From positions 1-23,508 of the forward strand of contig CALSCR010002828.1 of the NCBI GenBank assembly GCA_943704495.1: a DNA stretch of 23,508 nucleotides, read 5' to 3'. The DNA comes from Pigoraptor chileana (Eukaryota; Opisthokonta; Filasterea). The notes under the pieces are model-generated. The model was not told the DNA's origin. It ran no database searches and worked only from the letters and a program-made list of their open reading frames with translations. The position numbers and the translations under genes were made by a program. Of this stretch, positions 8,633 to 18,202 are shown one piece after another (position 1 is the first letter of the stretch; every line of letters starts with the position of its first letter).

Positions 8633-9761
8633 CTTCTGGCATAGAAAAAGAACTCCTCTCTGAACTTGCTGTTAATGGTCAGGGCGTCTATCCGTGCCAA
8701 TCTTGCAGAAAGAGATGAAATAGGCTCGATTCCTGAGGTTCAACAGACAGAAACTAGCATCATAAATACAAAGCGTGTGGATCGGTGCATCATCGTGGTT
8801 GATCGGTTGCAAAATACTTTTCGCTCTTTGATGCAGATCGTCCCGGTATGTTGGGAATGCCACCGTCGTCCACGCGCCTGTCCCGAATTGGCATTCCGCT
8901 GCCGATATTCTGACGAATAGCTCCACATTGGCGCATTTGAAGTCCCACTTTACATAAGCTTCGGTGGATGAGGAATTTTTACTTTGACCCAAAAGGTAAA
9001 GAATTCAAAACAGCCACAAAAAGTGCTGTGAAAGCCACGGCATCGCTGTGCGTGTTTGGGGTAAGTGGCTGTTGTTGTCTGCCAAACGGAAGTCGCATAC
9101 GCGGCATACCGGCCCGATTCCAAACAAAGAAGGCCCGAAAATAAAATAGGGGAGCTCGAAACGTAAGAAAGACAAGGCGGGTGTAATTATGAGTCGCTCC
9201 AGAAAACGAGCTGAAGCGCGGTGATGTCAGCTCAGTGCATTGACATGCTGGTGCAGTGAGACGGCAATCGGAGGTGATGAGAAGACTGCCGAATTTGCCA
9301 GCCGTTGAAGTAACAGAGTCACGTGATTTGGAATCACAGTTCATGTTTACGAGAGCTCGGCCGAAATCGCGTTGCCATGGCGCCTAAGCAGCGTCACCAA
9401 ACCAATGCAGTCAATGCCATTGGTTGACTGGGGACACTGCAACTACTAAGTCACAGCAAAGCAAGTGTGAATCCAGCAATTCCACTGCCACCAACATTGT
9501 GATATATTGCCACGATAGCGTCTACTTCATTGACACAGGCTGCTTACCATTCCACAATTGCGCTTCAAAAAGGCTCGTATTTTCGACACACTCACAGCGC
9601 AATATATTGAGCGGTAACATATCTGCAGCGTAACAATCCCTCGAACTGCGTGAGGGAGGTTGAGTCCTATATCCTTGTCTGTTCGGTCACGTGCGATGCA
9701 TATGTGAGGGTCACCTGGGGTTGCACTGGCAGCGCATGCTGCAGCCCCATCGCGGTTGGAG
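8633..9761. promoter_or_regulatory. Divergent promoter region, GTPase and channel genes
   Basis: 1.1 kb between the start codons of two divergent genes, visibly lower in GC than the flanking exons. It contains GTCACGTGAT at 9318-9327, immediately followed by an inverted repeat GTGATT-TGG-AATCAC (9323-9337). It also contains a perfect 8-bp inverted repeat AACCAATG (9400-9407) and CATTGGTT (9418-9425) that places two CCAAT boxes head to head, and a further GTCACGTG at 9686-9693. The motifs cluster nearer the channel gene. Regulatory meaning is inferred. Small open frames here are listed separately or rejected. Confidence 0.4.
8672..8992 (-). CDS. Possible small hypothetical ORF (106 aa)
   Basis: An open frame starting MGQSKNSSSTEAYVKWDF and ending 40 bases upstream of the GTPase start codon, on the same strand. 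Its composition looks moderately protein-like, with balanced charged and hydrophobic residues and a segment FVRISAAECQFGTGAWTTV. No family is recognised and no splice partners are evident. Codon third positions are not GC-rich as they are in the neighbouring genes, which argues against a real gene. It may simply lie in the GTPase 5' leader. Confidence 0.15.
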   Translation of the reverse strand: MGQSKNSSSTEAYVKWDFKCANVELFVRISAAECQFGTGAWTTVAFPTYRDDLHQRAKSILQPINHDDAPIHTLCIYDASFCLLNLRNRAYFISFCKIGTDRRPDH

Positions 9762-12700
9762 ATGGCGGCGCGGGCAAGTTTTGAGCGTGGAATGCCCCCG
9801 CTGTTGAACGACCCGGTGTTGCAGAACGTCCTCTCGAAGCGGGACTATGACGGTGGGTGCTGTGGGTGCACATATGCATTGCAAAACGGCTGCGTGCGAA
9901 ACAGTCTTACTGGCTCGCATCGACGCTGGACGGTCTGCAATGAGTCTGCTAGTGCATGCCTTCTGCCTCACGTGTGTGGCGTATCGACGCATACCTGCTC
10001 GTGTCTCATGTGGCATTTCCTCCGTCCCTAACTTCTTTTCGGCAACAGTATTTTTCGTGCTGGATGCGATGCGGGCGGGATTCCCAGTCGTTCATGCTAG
10101 CGACGAGTTTTGCAGCCAAATGTGCTATGCGTCCTCTGAAATTGTGGGCAAGGCGTTTGACTTTATGGCGGGTCCCGACACAAACCCGGACATCATGGAG
10201 GACATGCGATTGGCCCTGTGCGACGGGCGCGAGTTCTCCGCCAAATTTCTTCACTACGACGGCAACGGTGAGTGTGCTTGGCAGTCAGTGGCAGTGGCCT
10301 CTGTTTGATTTTTGGGGATGCCGGTGCCTTGCAATGGCATTAAGCGCGCCGGTTTGTCTACTGCATGCAGGTTATCCGTTCTTGAACACGCTGACGGTCA
10401 ACCCAGTGCGGGTCGCTTTTGGTGAAATAAAATATTTCATTATCGTTTTGCGCGATTTTGACGCGACAAGGACGGAGGTCGGGACCGCACGGCAGCTGAC
10501 AGGTATGTGCGCTTGTCCTGCGTTGAAGTATAGCTCCCGCGATTTCCCGTGGTGTTGCCTATTCGTTGTTGTGCGGAGTGGCACTTGTGTGCACCTGCTG
10601 TGTGCTCTTTGTTTATCGGGTCTGTCGTTGTGACGGTGTGGGTTCGTGTCTTTGTGCGACAGAATTTTACATCATGCCTCTATTCCGTCTGTTGATGGTA
10701 CTGGATGTGTATCCGCTCATAATTCTCCCACTCTCCTTCCCAATCCGGCCAATTTACGTGCAGCATACCAAATGTGGCGACGAAAGTCCTGCTTTTCCTT
10801 CATGCGGATGGTGCCGCAGATGGTTAAATCTAAGTTTCGGAGAACTTTTCGGACGGGCGTGCGCACGTCGGCAGTTGAGCCAATGGCGTCGTCCTCGAAC
10901 CTCGCGCGGGTGCTATCGATGGGCGAGGCCGATTACGCCGACGCCCTCGGGGGAGCGCCCACCGCTCCACAGCAGCCGTCGCTCATTATTGGCCACAACA
11001 GCACGTTCAAGATTCTGTGGGACTGGCTAGTGCTGCTGATGGTAGTGTACACATCGGTGACGGTTCCCTTCCAGGCCGCATTCGACCGCAGCGTGTCTGA
11101 GAGCATGAGCATATTCAGCGACGCCGTGTTCTGGATGGACATTGTGGTCAACTTTCGTACGACCATCGTCATTGACGGCAAGGTCGTGTCGGACTGGCGC
11201 GTGATTGGGCGCGTCTATCTCCGCGGATGGTTCTTTGTCGACTTTATATCGTCGGTGCCGTTTGAGTCCATTCTCAGCAGTGCGCAGGGCAACGGCGAGC
11301 TATTTCAGCTGCTCAAGTCCCTGCGGCTGCTGAGGCTCGGGAAGGTGGTGCGGAAGCTGGACCGCCTGGGCTCATCCGGGGCCTTCCAGATATTCTACCT
11401 CATGCTCGGGTTTGCCCTTCTCGACCACTGGCTCGCATGCGGATGGTATGCCGTTGGCGCAAACGTCAACGATGCGCGCACGTGGCTCAAACTGCTCCCC
11501 TCGGGCGACAAGACGTCGGATTATGTCAACTCGATATACTTTACGACGTATACTATGACGACCGTAGGATACGGGAACATTGCGCCAAGCACCGAACAGG
11601 AAAAAATCTACTCTGTGGTCATCATGTTCATTGGAGGTTGGTTTGATTCGCGTGGTCGTTGCTATGTGTCGCTGCAGTTGCGTTGTTGCCGCCTCAGCAT
11701 CGTTTTCGTGCGTGGGCAGTTAAGCACTGCACTGTCTCTGTCATTTTGACGATCAATGCTGTTTCGGCTGCATAATCACACGCTGACACTCTTGTCGGGT
11801 GGTCTATTGTGCCCGTGTGCAGCCGTTGCATATGCCTCCATTTTCGGCAACATGGCGTCCATCATTCAGCGGGCTTACCTCAGCTCATCTAAGTACCAGG
11901 CGACGATTCTATCGATGAAGGAATTTATCCGCTTTCACCGCATTCCCGCCACACTTCAACGCCGCATTTTGAGCTATGCCCAGCATTCGTGGGAGATGAC
12001 GCACGGCATTGACATGAATGCGTGAGTATTAGGGATACGTGGGGCGGTTGTGTTGTTGCGATTGATGTGTGGTGTGTGGTGTGTGGTGTGTGGTGTGCTG
12101 TTGGTTGTATGCGAACCAATCTTGCATGTTTTGGTAGTCGTCGCGCATGTTCGAGTTGTCTCGTCCCTCTGCGAATGTTTAGTCGCACTCTACCTATGTA
12201 TTGTGCTCGCACTGACAATTTTTTTGCGTGCACTGCTTGCGGGACTCCACTGGCATCACAGAATGCTGGACAGCTTCCCGGAGGCGCTGCGGGCGGATGT
12301 GAGCATGCACCTCCACCAGCCCCTCGTCGCCAATTCGCCGCTCTTCAAGAATGCGAGCAAAGGCTGCATGCGGTCGATAGCACTCAAACTGCGGACGACC
12401 TTTTCCGCGCCGGGCGACTGCCTCATCCACCAGGGCGATGCTATTGACACGCTCTTCTTCATTGCGCGCGGAAGCATGGAAATTGTCGTCAACGAGCGGC
12501 GCGTCGCTGTTCTGAGTAAGTTGACTGATGCCTGCATTGGCGCCTCCTATCTCTTTGTGCGGATGGCGGTACTCTTGATGCATAGCGGTTCTGTGTGTGT
12601 GTGTGTGCCATTTGTCGGACGTCACGTGGCTTTTGTTTGGTGTTTCATTGGAGTCTCCTTTTCAAAGGCCAACGTCACAATTCCTTTCCCTTTTATGCTC

Positions 12701-14031
12701 CATCCAACGGAACGCATTCTCACCCACATCATTGCCAATTTGTCTCGCAGGTGACGGTGATTTTTTCGGCGAAATGTCGCTTGGCGAAAAGAGTTTGGGG
12801 AAGGCGAATGCGACTGTGCGGGCGCTGACCTTCTGCGACCTGCACAACATCATGCACATTGACCTGCTCGACATAATGCACCGATACCCCGAGTTCATGC
12901 CGGAGTTCAAAAAAAACCTCCACTACTCGTACTCGCTTAGAGCAAAGGTGTGTTTGGGTTTGTGGTGGTGGTCATAAGTTGTTCGTTCTGTGTATGTGTG
13001 TGTTGTGCCATCGTCCATTTCGCGGTGCTCCTATACGCTTCCACTTGTTTGACACGTCTAACGCAACGTGTTTTGTTTTTGCGTTTGTCCCTGAGCAGCG
13101 CTCTCAGAACAAGGAGAAGGAGCTTGCAGCAGCCGCCGACGCAGTGTCGGCGGCCGTGCGCGCGTCTGTCGTCTCGGGTGCACGAGCTGCCCGCGAGGAC
13201 GACGGCGGAGGCTCGGTGCACCAGGTTGATGTTGAGCTTGGGCCCCTGGGCGAGACATCACGGGCAGCGTCGGCTGTCAAACTACGAAAAGACACGTCAT
13301 GGAACGGCTCGACAGTGGACTTTTTCCACCGAAACGGAGACGAAGACATCGAGATTGACGGAGACAGCTCTGACGGCGACACAGACTACAATAGCGCGGG
13401 TCTGTCGCGGGGGGGTCAGTCTGCGAGTCAGACACTGCGCCCGGCCGCTAACGCGGATGAGTCTGGCGCTGGCGGCATTTACGCCGACGCAGAGGGTGAT
13501 GTGGCCGCGCCAATGCCTGTGGGCAATTCAATACTCCGGCGGCCGCCGCTGCCGCCACACATGCGCAGGATATCCATGGGATCGGCACCAAACCTCGGTG
13601 CTGCAGTGCACGCCGAGCAAGAAATGCCCACAATCAACCTGGGAAGCGGAAACTTTGAACTGCGTCCACCCTTTGTAGGGCTCAACGCGCCGTCGTCGCC
13701 GCAGATTGGCAGCGGCCGCGGGACGTCGTCGCGCGGTCTCTTCATTCGCAAGCCAATTGTTCAGCACAATCTGGAGAGCGGAATTCTGTCGCGGATGGAT
13801 GCCCACGAAAAGAAAATGCAAAAGTATCTTGAAGACAACGACGAGCGGGTGCAGAGAATGGAGGCGGCCATGTCCAAGCTATCCAACGACGTCAACACAC
13901 TCATTGGTCTCTTGCGACGGCGCGGTGACGACGGCAACGCATCCATGGGACGCCCGAGCATGGCCACCAGTCGCACGGGCGTGTCGACAATTGGGGGCGG
14001 CGTCAGCGAAATGTCCGAGGACCGCACGTAA
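9762..14031 (+). CDS. KCNH/EAG-like voltage-gated K+ channel
   Basis: A six-TM potassium channel with cytosolic PAS and cyclic-nucleotide-binding-homology domains, the KCNH (EAG/ERG/ELK) architecture. Exons: 9762-9852, 10049-10267, 10371-10502, 10764-11636, 11823-12021, 12262-12515, 12751-12947, 13099-14031; all phases match, 965 residues. Seen: a PAS domain at about 31-147 (PVVHASDEFC; the photoactive LOV Cys is absent). S1-S6 span about 228-450, with S4 SLRLLRLGKVVRKLDRL (basic residues every third position, about 333-349) and selectivity filter TVGYGN (414-419). S6 and C-linker follow: YASIFGNMASIIQRAY, then SMKEFIRFHRIPATLQRRIL. The CNBHD holds GDFFGEMSLG and VRALTFCDLH; the Arg that binds cyclic nucleotide phosphate is missing, as in animal KCNH channels. 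YSL lies where KCNH channels carry the self-liganding (Y/F)NL motif. The tail is Gly/Ser-rich and ends in a predicted coiled coil (about 885-925). It is probably a plasma or ciliary membrane channel; cyclic nucleotide gating is unlikely. Confidence 0.93.
12022..12261 (+). repeat. Channel intron 5 with (GTGTG)n repeats
   Basis: Donor AATGC|GTGAGT, acceptor CATCACAG|AATG, phase 2. A GTGTGGT-type repeat lies at about 12063-12096 on the sense strand. It splits the conserved GIDMNA block of the C-linker. Confidence 0.8.
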
Positions 14032-14453
14032 GCGACTGTGCGAATCAGAAGCGGCTGGTCACAGACATCCAGAGAGGTAGAGATAGGCAGCCCAAGACAG
14101 GCATCATGGGGCCCGCCTATTGTTGTAAATTAATATGGTGCGAGTAATTGCGTGCGGCTGCGGAAGGGGATGCGTGAAGCGTCCGTTTTGCCCTGCCGTG
14201 CCATTGGCGGCACTATTGAACTAAAAACACAAAAGCCACCACCACCTGCAGCCCGTTGACGGATGGTCCACTGTAGACTGCCCACACTCTATTCGCCCTA
14301 GACACACATACACGCATGCACAATGCATGCAAATGCACAAATGCACACGTGGAAAATCAATGGACATTATATAATTTCCCACATCAAGCAAAAGGCACGC
14401 ACGCAACCGGCAAAACATGCGACAGCAGACGCATACGCAGCTTCCGCACATCC
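14032..14453. other. Convergent 3' intergenic region
   Basis: 422 bases between the channel stop (plus) and the GNAT-protein stop (minus). AT-rich sequence at about 14125-14135 follows the channel gene. CA-rich sequence at about 14300-14350 is GT-rich in the sense of the minus-strand gene. No gene is seen; it presumably holds 3' UTRs. Confidence 0.6.
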
Positions 14454-17015
14454 CTAGTCGAGTGGTTCGTCCCTCACGTGATTGTCGGCGTTTGCAGTTG
14501 ATGCTGTTGTGCTAGGGACCGCCGCTTGCACCGAGCTCACTGGAGGACGCACGCCACGCATTGCGCCTTGCACGATGCGCGCGACAAGCGAGGCATTGGA
14601 GGACGTCCACGCTTCCTCCACACCACCGTCACCGTCATCGGCGGCGCCGTCAACGTCATCCCCGTCATCCCCCGTGTCTTCGCCCACGCGGGCGCGCGCC
14701 ATACCCGCAAGCGCAGCCATCAGCCCATGCGCTGACGTGTTGAGCAGGCCCCCACCCTCCCCGTCCATGTCCATCCCGTCGGAATACCCGGCGTGCGGCC
14801 GACGGGACGGGGCCGACATCCCTGCCAGCAGCACGCGCACGGCACGGTAGCATCCGTCGTGGGCGCACTCGGGAAGCGCCGCTAGGTCGTCACCAAAATT
14901 GACGAGAAAGTCCGACTCAGTCTGCCCCGTCGACTGCTCCTCCGTGATGTCGACCAGCGCGGCAATCGCATCCTCCACGCGCCCGCTCGCAGCCTCGAAT
15001 GCAGCAATCGCCGCGGTGCGCCCGTCGCCAGCCCCCCGCCGCCCGCGCCCATGCGACATGCACACCTCCCGCACATTCCGCGCATCTGGAAGCACGTGCC
15101 CGTTCTCGAGAAATGCGTGCAAGGCGGCGAAAATGGAAGCGTACCCGCGAATGACGTTAGCCGGCACGAGGGGCCCCATGGACGGGAGAAAGCGCGCCGA
15201 GAGCGGCAACTCCTCGCCATCGACGGCGGCGTCGGTCTCGGGTGTCCCGTCGGCCTCGGCGTCGACGAGTGCGTCGGTCACGGCGTCGGAGAGGGTCACG
15301 TGCTGCCAGTCGGCCTCCTGCATGAGGCGAAATCGCATACGGGGGGAGAGGCAGCCCCCAATGCACCCGCGGCACGTGCACGCAAATGACCGGCCCAATT
15401 CCTTCTGCGCCTCCTCGTACAGCGGCTCGTCCACAAACCGGAATCCCATCCGCCGAAAGAAGCCCTGCCCCCCCGTTACATACGTCGCCTGCAGCAGCGC
15501 CGACGGGAGCGTGGGGAACCACGACCGCAGCACAAATTCCTCGACGCAGCCCATCAGCAGACGCCCAAGGCCTCGCCGACGCATGTCACGCCGCACGCAC
15601 AGATGCTCGAGCGTGGGCCCGAACATGCTCATCTCTCCATTGCGGTAGCACAGCAACGCCCGCGCCACGGCAGTGCCCCGCGCCAGTCGCGGATAGCCAT
15701 CGCGTGTCTCGTCGTGCGCCAGACGAAGCACAAACTTTGTGGAAAAATCGACGGCGCGGCCCTGCGAGTCCCACGCCGACGCGCTGCATCCAGTCGCCGT
15801 TTCGAGAACGTATCCGCCCACGGCACCCTCGGTGCGATAATGGCGAATGCTGCACGTAGCAACGGGGTTGCCATCCGTAGGGAGAGCCAATGCCAGGGAG
15901 CGCACGAGGTCGGCCTGCAGTCGCCCCACGTCGAGTCCTGACCCAGGGGCCACGTGCACGGTGACCGCCACGTCCATGTTGTCCGCAAAGGCAAAGCCGA
16001 CGAGCGCGGCCAGATTCCCCTGAGCGTCCAGTGCAGCAACGCCGCCATTTCCGTCGTCAAGCTCACCGCCGTCGTCTTCGTCGTCGCCGTCGCCGCCCTC
16101 TCCACCCACCTTGCTCCCCGACTCATCCTCAGGCGGAATCCGCACGCCCTGCGCAGCAAACGAGGCCTCGCACGCACGCCGCAGCGCACGAGGATCTGCG
16201 GTGAAGTCCGTTCCAGGGCGCCTGCTCGATGCGCAGACAAGCGTCAGCGCCCCATCGCGTGGCGCGGGATGCGCGGGTCCGTTTTCCACGTGGTCCACAT
16301 TCACGCCCCAGCTGTCGGGCGCCTCCTCTCTCTCAAGCGACTGCCGCGCTGCCATCTCACGCGATTCGCTCACTTTATCCATTGCGCTGTAAAGCGCAAT
16401 CACAAGCACAAGAAGCTTGGCTATGTCGCCGCGGGTCGCCAGATCGACCTCTGCGGGGTCAATGTCCTCAATCGCATTGTTGATCACGGCCAGATCCGAC
16501 CGCATGAGCCGGGCAAACGAGCCGGAGAAGAAGGCGTCGAGGGCGCGCTGCCCAATGACCCTCCGCTTCTCGTCAAGCTCGTCCGTGTACGACGCGACAA
16601 CAGCACGCACCCAGTCCTCCCTGCCCACAATAATGTCCACTATCGACCGCGCCGACCAGTCGTGCTGTCGCTCGGCCGACAGCATGTGCGCATACAGCTC
16701 CCCAGGAAACGCCGCTGGCGTGGCTTCCCGCAGACTCGCCAGGCCGGCCTCGATCGCCGCTCGAGATGCCCTCACCGGGGGGGCAGTCCCACCGGCGGAG
16801 GCGCACAAGTAGTTGAATGTGGCCCGCAGGTCGACCATTCGGGGCGCGTTTGGGCACTCGTCTCTGCACAAAGTGTGCTCGGCGCATATCAGGCACGCCG
16901 GGTGAACGACGCCGTCGACCGCAGTGTATGAGGCGCTCGCGGTGCCAGGAGACGCCATGTCGTGCAACGACAGCGCCTGCCTCAAGTAGGCCAGACGCAG
17001 CGCCTCGTCACCCAT
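14454..17015 (-). CDS. GNAT-domain protein with Cys-rich motifs
   Basis: A single uninterrupted frame of 853 codons from the ATG at 17015 (GAGATGG context). An upstream in-frame ATG at 17186 would add 57 residues that look like translated leader. Seen: an N-terminal Cys cluster C-x2-C-x5-C-x3-C (residues 41-54); an all-helical region; an acidic run rich in Asp/Gly (about 300-325). A GNAT acetyltransferase fold lies at about 425-530, with the acetyl-CoA loop RRRGLG (479-484) and a GGQGFFRRMGF motif. Then come CTCRGCIGGCLSPRM (546-560) and a helical C-terminal block with GRVEDAIAALVDITEEQS (about 679-695). From memory, similar SPRM and EQS blocks occur together in uncharacterised fungal proteins; I could not search. 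The substrate is unknown; acetyl transfer to a protein or small amine is inferred from the fold. It stands out as intronless among genes with 4 to 9 exons. Confidence 0.8.
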   Translation of the reverse strand: MGDEALRLAYLRQALSLHDMASPGTASASYTAVDGVVHPACLICAEHTLCRDECPNAPRMVDLRATFNYLCASAGGTAPPVRASRAAIEAGLASLREATPAAFPGELYAHMLSAERQHDWSARSIVDIIVGREDWVRAVVASYTDELDEKRRVIGQRALDAFFSGSFARLMRSDLAVINNAIEDIDPAEVDLATRGDIAKLLVLVIALYSAMDKVSESREMAARQSLEREEAPDSWGVNVDHVENGPAHPAPRDGALTLVCASSRRPGTDFTADPRALRRACEASFAAQGVRIPPEDESGSKVGGEGGDGDDEDDGGELDDGNGGVAALDAQGNLAALVGFAFADNMDVAVTVHVAPGSGLDVGRLQADLVRSLALALPTDGNPVATCSIRHYRTEGAVGGYVLETATGCSASAWDSQGRAVDFSTKFVLRLAHDETRDGYPRLARGTAVARALLCYRNGEMSMFGPTLEHLCVRRDMRRRGLGRLLMGCVEEFVLRSWFPTLPSALLQATYVTGGQGFFRRMGFRFVDEPLYEEAQKELGRSFACTCRGCIGGCLSPRMRFRLMQEADWQHVTLSDAVTDALVDAEADGTPETDAAVDGEELPLSARFLPSMGPLVPANVIRGYASIFAALHAFLENGHVLPDARNVREVCMSHGRGRRGAGDGRTAAIAAFEAASGRVEDAIAALVDITEEQSTGQTESDFLVNFGDDLAALPECAHDGCYRAVRVLLAGMSAPSRRPHAGYSDGMDMDGEGGGLLNTSAHGLMAALAGMARARVGEDTGDDGDDVDGAADDGDGGVEEAWTSSNASLVARIVQGAMRGVRPPVSSVQAAVPSTTASTANADNHVRDEPLD

Positions 17016-17231
17016 CTCACAGTGTGCGCTGTCAAATGGGAAGGTTGTGCTCGATTGCAGGACAGCAATAAGGGGCGACTGAAATGGCGCCAAGGATGGG
17101 CAAACAGACAAAGTAGAGTGACTGCCTCCTTCACAAACCAATATTGCGCCTTGTGAAACTGATGTTGGAATCATGTGCAAATTCATTCACACTGATCATG
17201 CGGTCAATGATGCTTGCTGTTATGCATGTGA

Positions 17232-17277
<46 letters not shown>

Positions 17278-18202
17278 CGTGTGTGTGCCGTGTGTCTGTG
17301 TGTGTGTGTGTGTGGCACCTTTGTGCGTCAGCCTGTCTGCGCGGGTTTTTGGCTTTACTTGCGAGAACTCGGAACTTTATCAAGGAGTGCCATTCTAATA
17401 GTATTGTTTATTGTTTCCGGGGGGGGCTCCATGCCAAAGAGGGATCCCCTAAAACAGCATGCGTTTTATTAAAGGCCTCCCTTGCGACCATGCATTTGAG
17501 CCCCGTGTGCGTGGGGTGTGTCTGCTCTGTCTGGTATCTTGCGGAGGATGCTGTGTTTGTTTACCCTGACTCGTGGCACAACTGCCGGTCAGCCTGCGCC
17601 GGTTGCCGCTCACTGGCGCGGGTTCGGCACATTCAGCGTATAGCATGGGTCCGCCACGCTACACCACATCCACATTGCGCCTACCACGCGTGACAGGCAC
17701 TGGGGGGAAACAGCTACACAAACACAGCACATGTATCGCCGTGTTAGTGCTCCTCTGGCATTGGCATTGCATCGATCGGCTGTCGCACTCTTTCAAAGAT
17801 GAGTTTGTCGATTGATTGCTGAGTGTTCCATGTTTGCGTCTTCACCTGTTCTCCTTTGGCACCGCATGTCGCACAGCAGTGATGAAGAGCTCTCGGAATG
17901 TATTCGCCGTTTGAACGCGCTCACTTGTCAAAGCGCCTCATTTTTGTTTCAAGGATGAGTTGTGTGGCGTGGCTGCTTCACATACCATTCTCATCGCACA
18001 TCGCACATTAACTGTAAGTGGTCCGTTCTGCAATCGCCTTTGATTCAGCCTCTTCAAGGATCACGGTTCATTGGGTGGCTCTTCTTATTAAATCCTTTCA
18101 ACAAAGCCCAGTCTTTCGCAAGTATGAGGCATCAGTGACTCGCAATTGAGAAATAGCGGGCGGTCGGTTATCCATTCACATAGACATTGCAATTCGTTGC
18201 AA
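17016..18202. promoter_or_regulatory. Divergent spacer, GNAT and MBL genes
   Basis: About 1.2 kb without a recognisable gene. It contains a long (TG)n tract, a G7 run near 17420, and a near-perfect direct repeat TTTCAA(A/G)GATGAGTT at 17791-17805 and 17947-17960. Open frames across it are microsatellite translations or show no protein-like character. It should contain both promoters. The TG tract is on the sense strand of the downstream hydrolase gene, which would fit a 5' leader intron of that gene, but no splice sites were fixed. Confidence 0.4.
17234..17314. repeat. (TG)n microsatellite
   Basis: A pure TG run of about 42 bases followed by TGTGCCG-interrupted TG repeats, on the plus strand. 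Confidence 0.95.

Noticed and set aside
8979-9344. Minus-strand 121-codon frame in the divergent spacer
   Set aside because: Lower-GC intergenic DNA with promoter motifs. No recognisable protein, codon pattern unlike the genes, no splice partner.
15954-16931. Plus-strand 325-codon frame and other plus frames within 14482-17071
   Set aside because: Antisense shadows of the GNAT-domain gene. They are Arg/His/Pro/Ser-rich with no domain.
17580-17660. GGTTCG-containing GC-rich stretch considered as a tRNA
   Set aside because: No acceptor stem, anticodon arm or properly spaced T arm can be folded. No tRNA or rRNA was recognised anywhere in the window.
17144-17693. Frames reading as poly Cys-Val across the TG tract
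   Set aside because: Translation of a microsatellite. The same pattern appears at every TG or CA repeat in the window.
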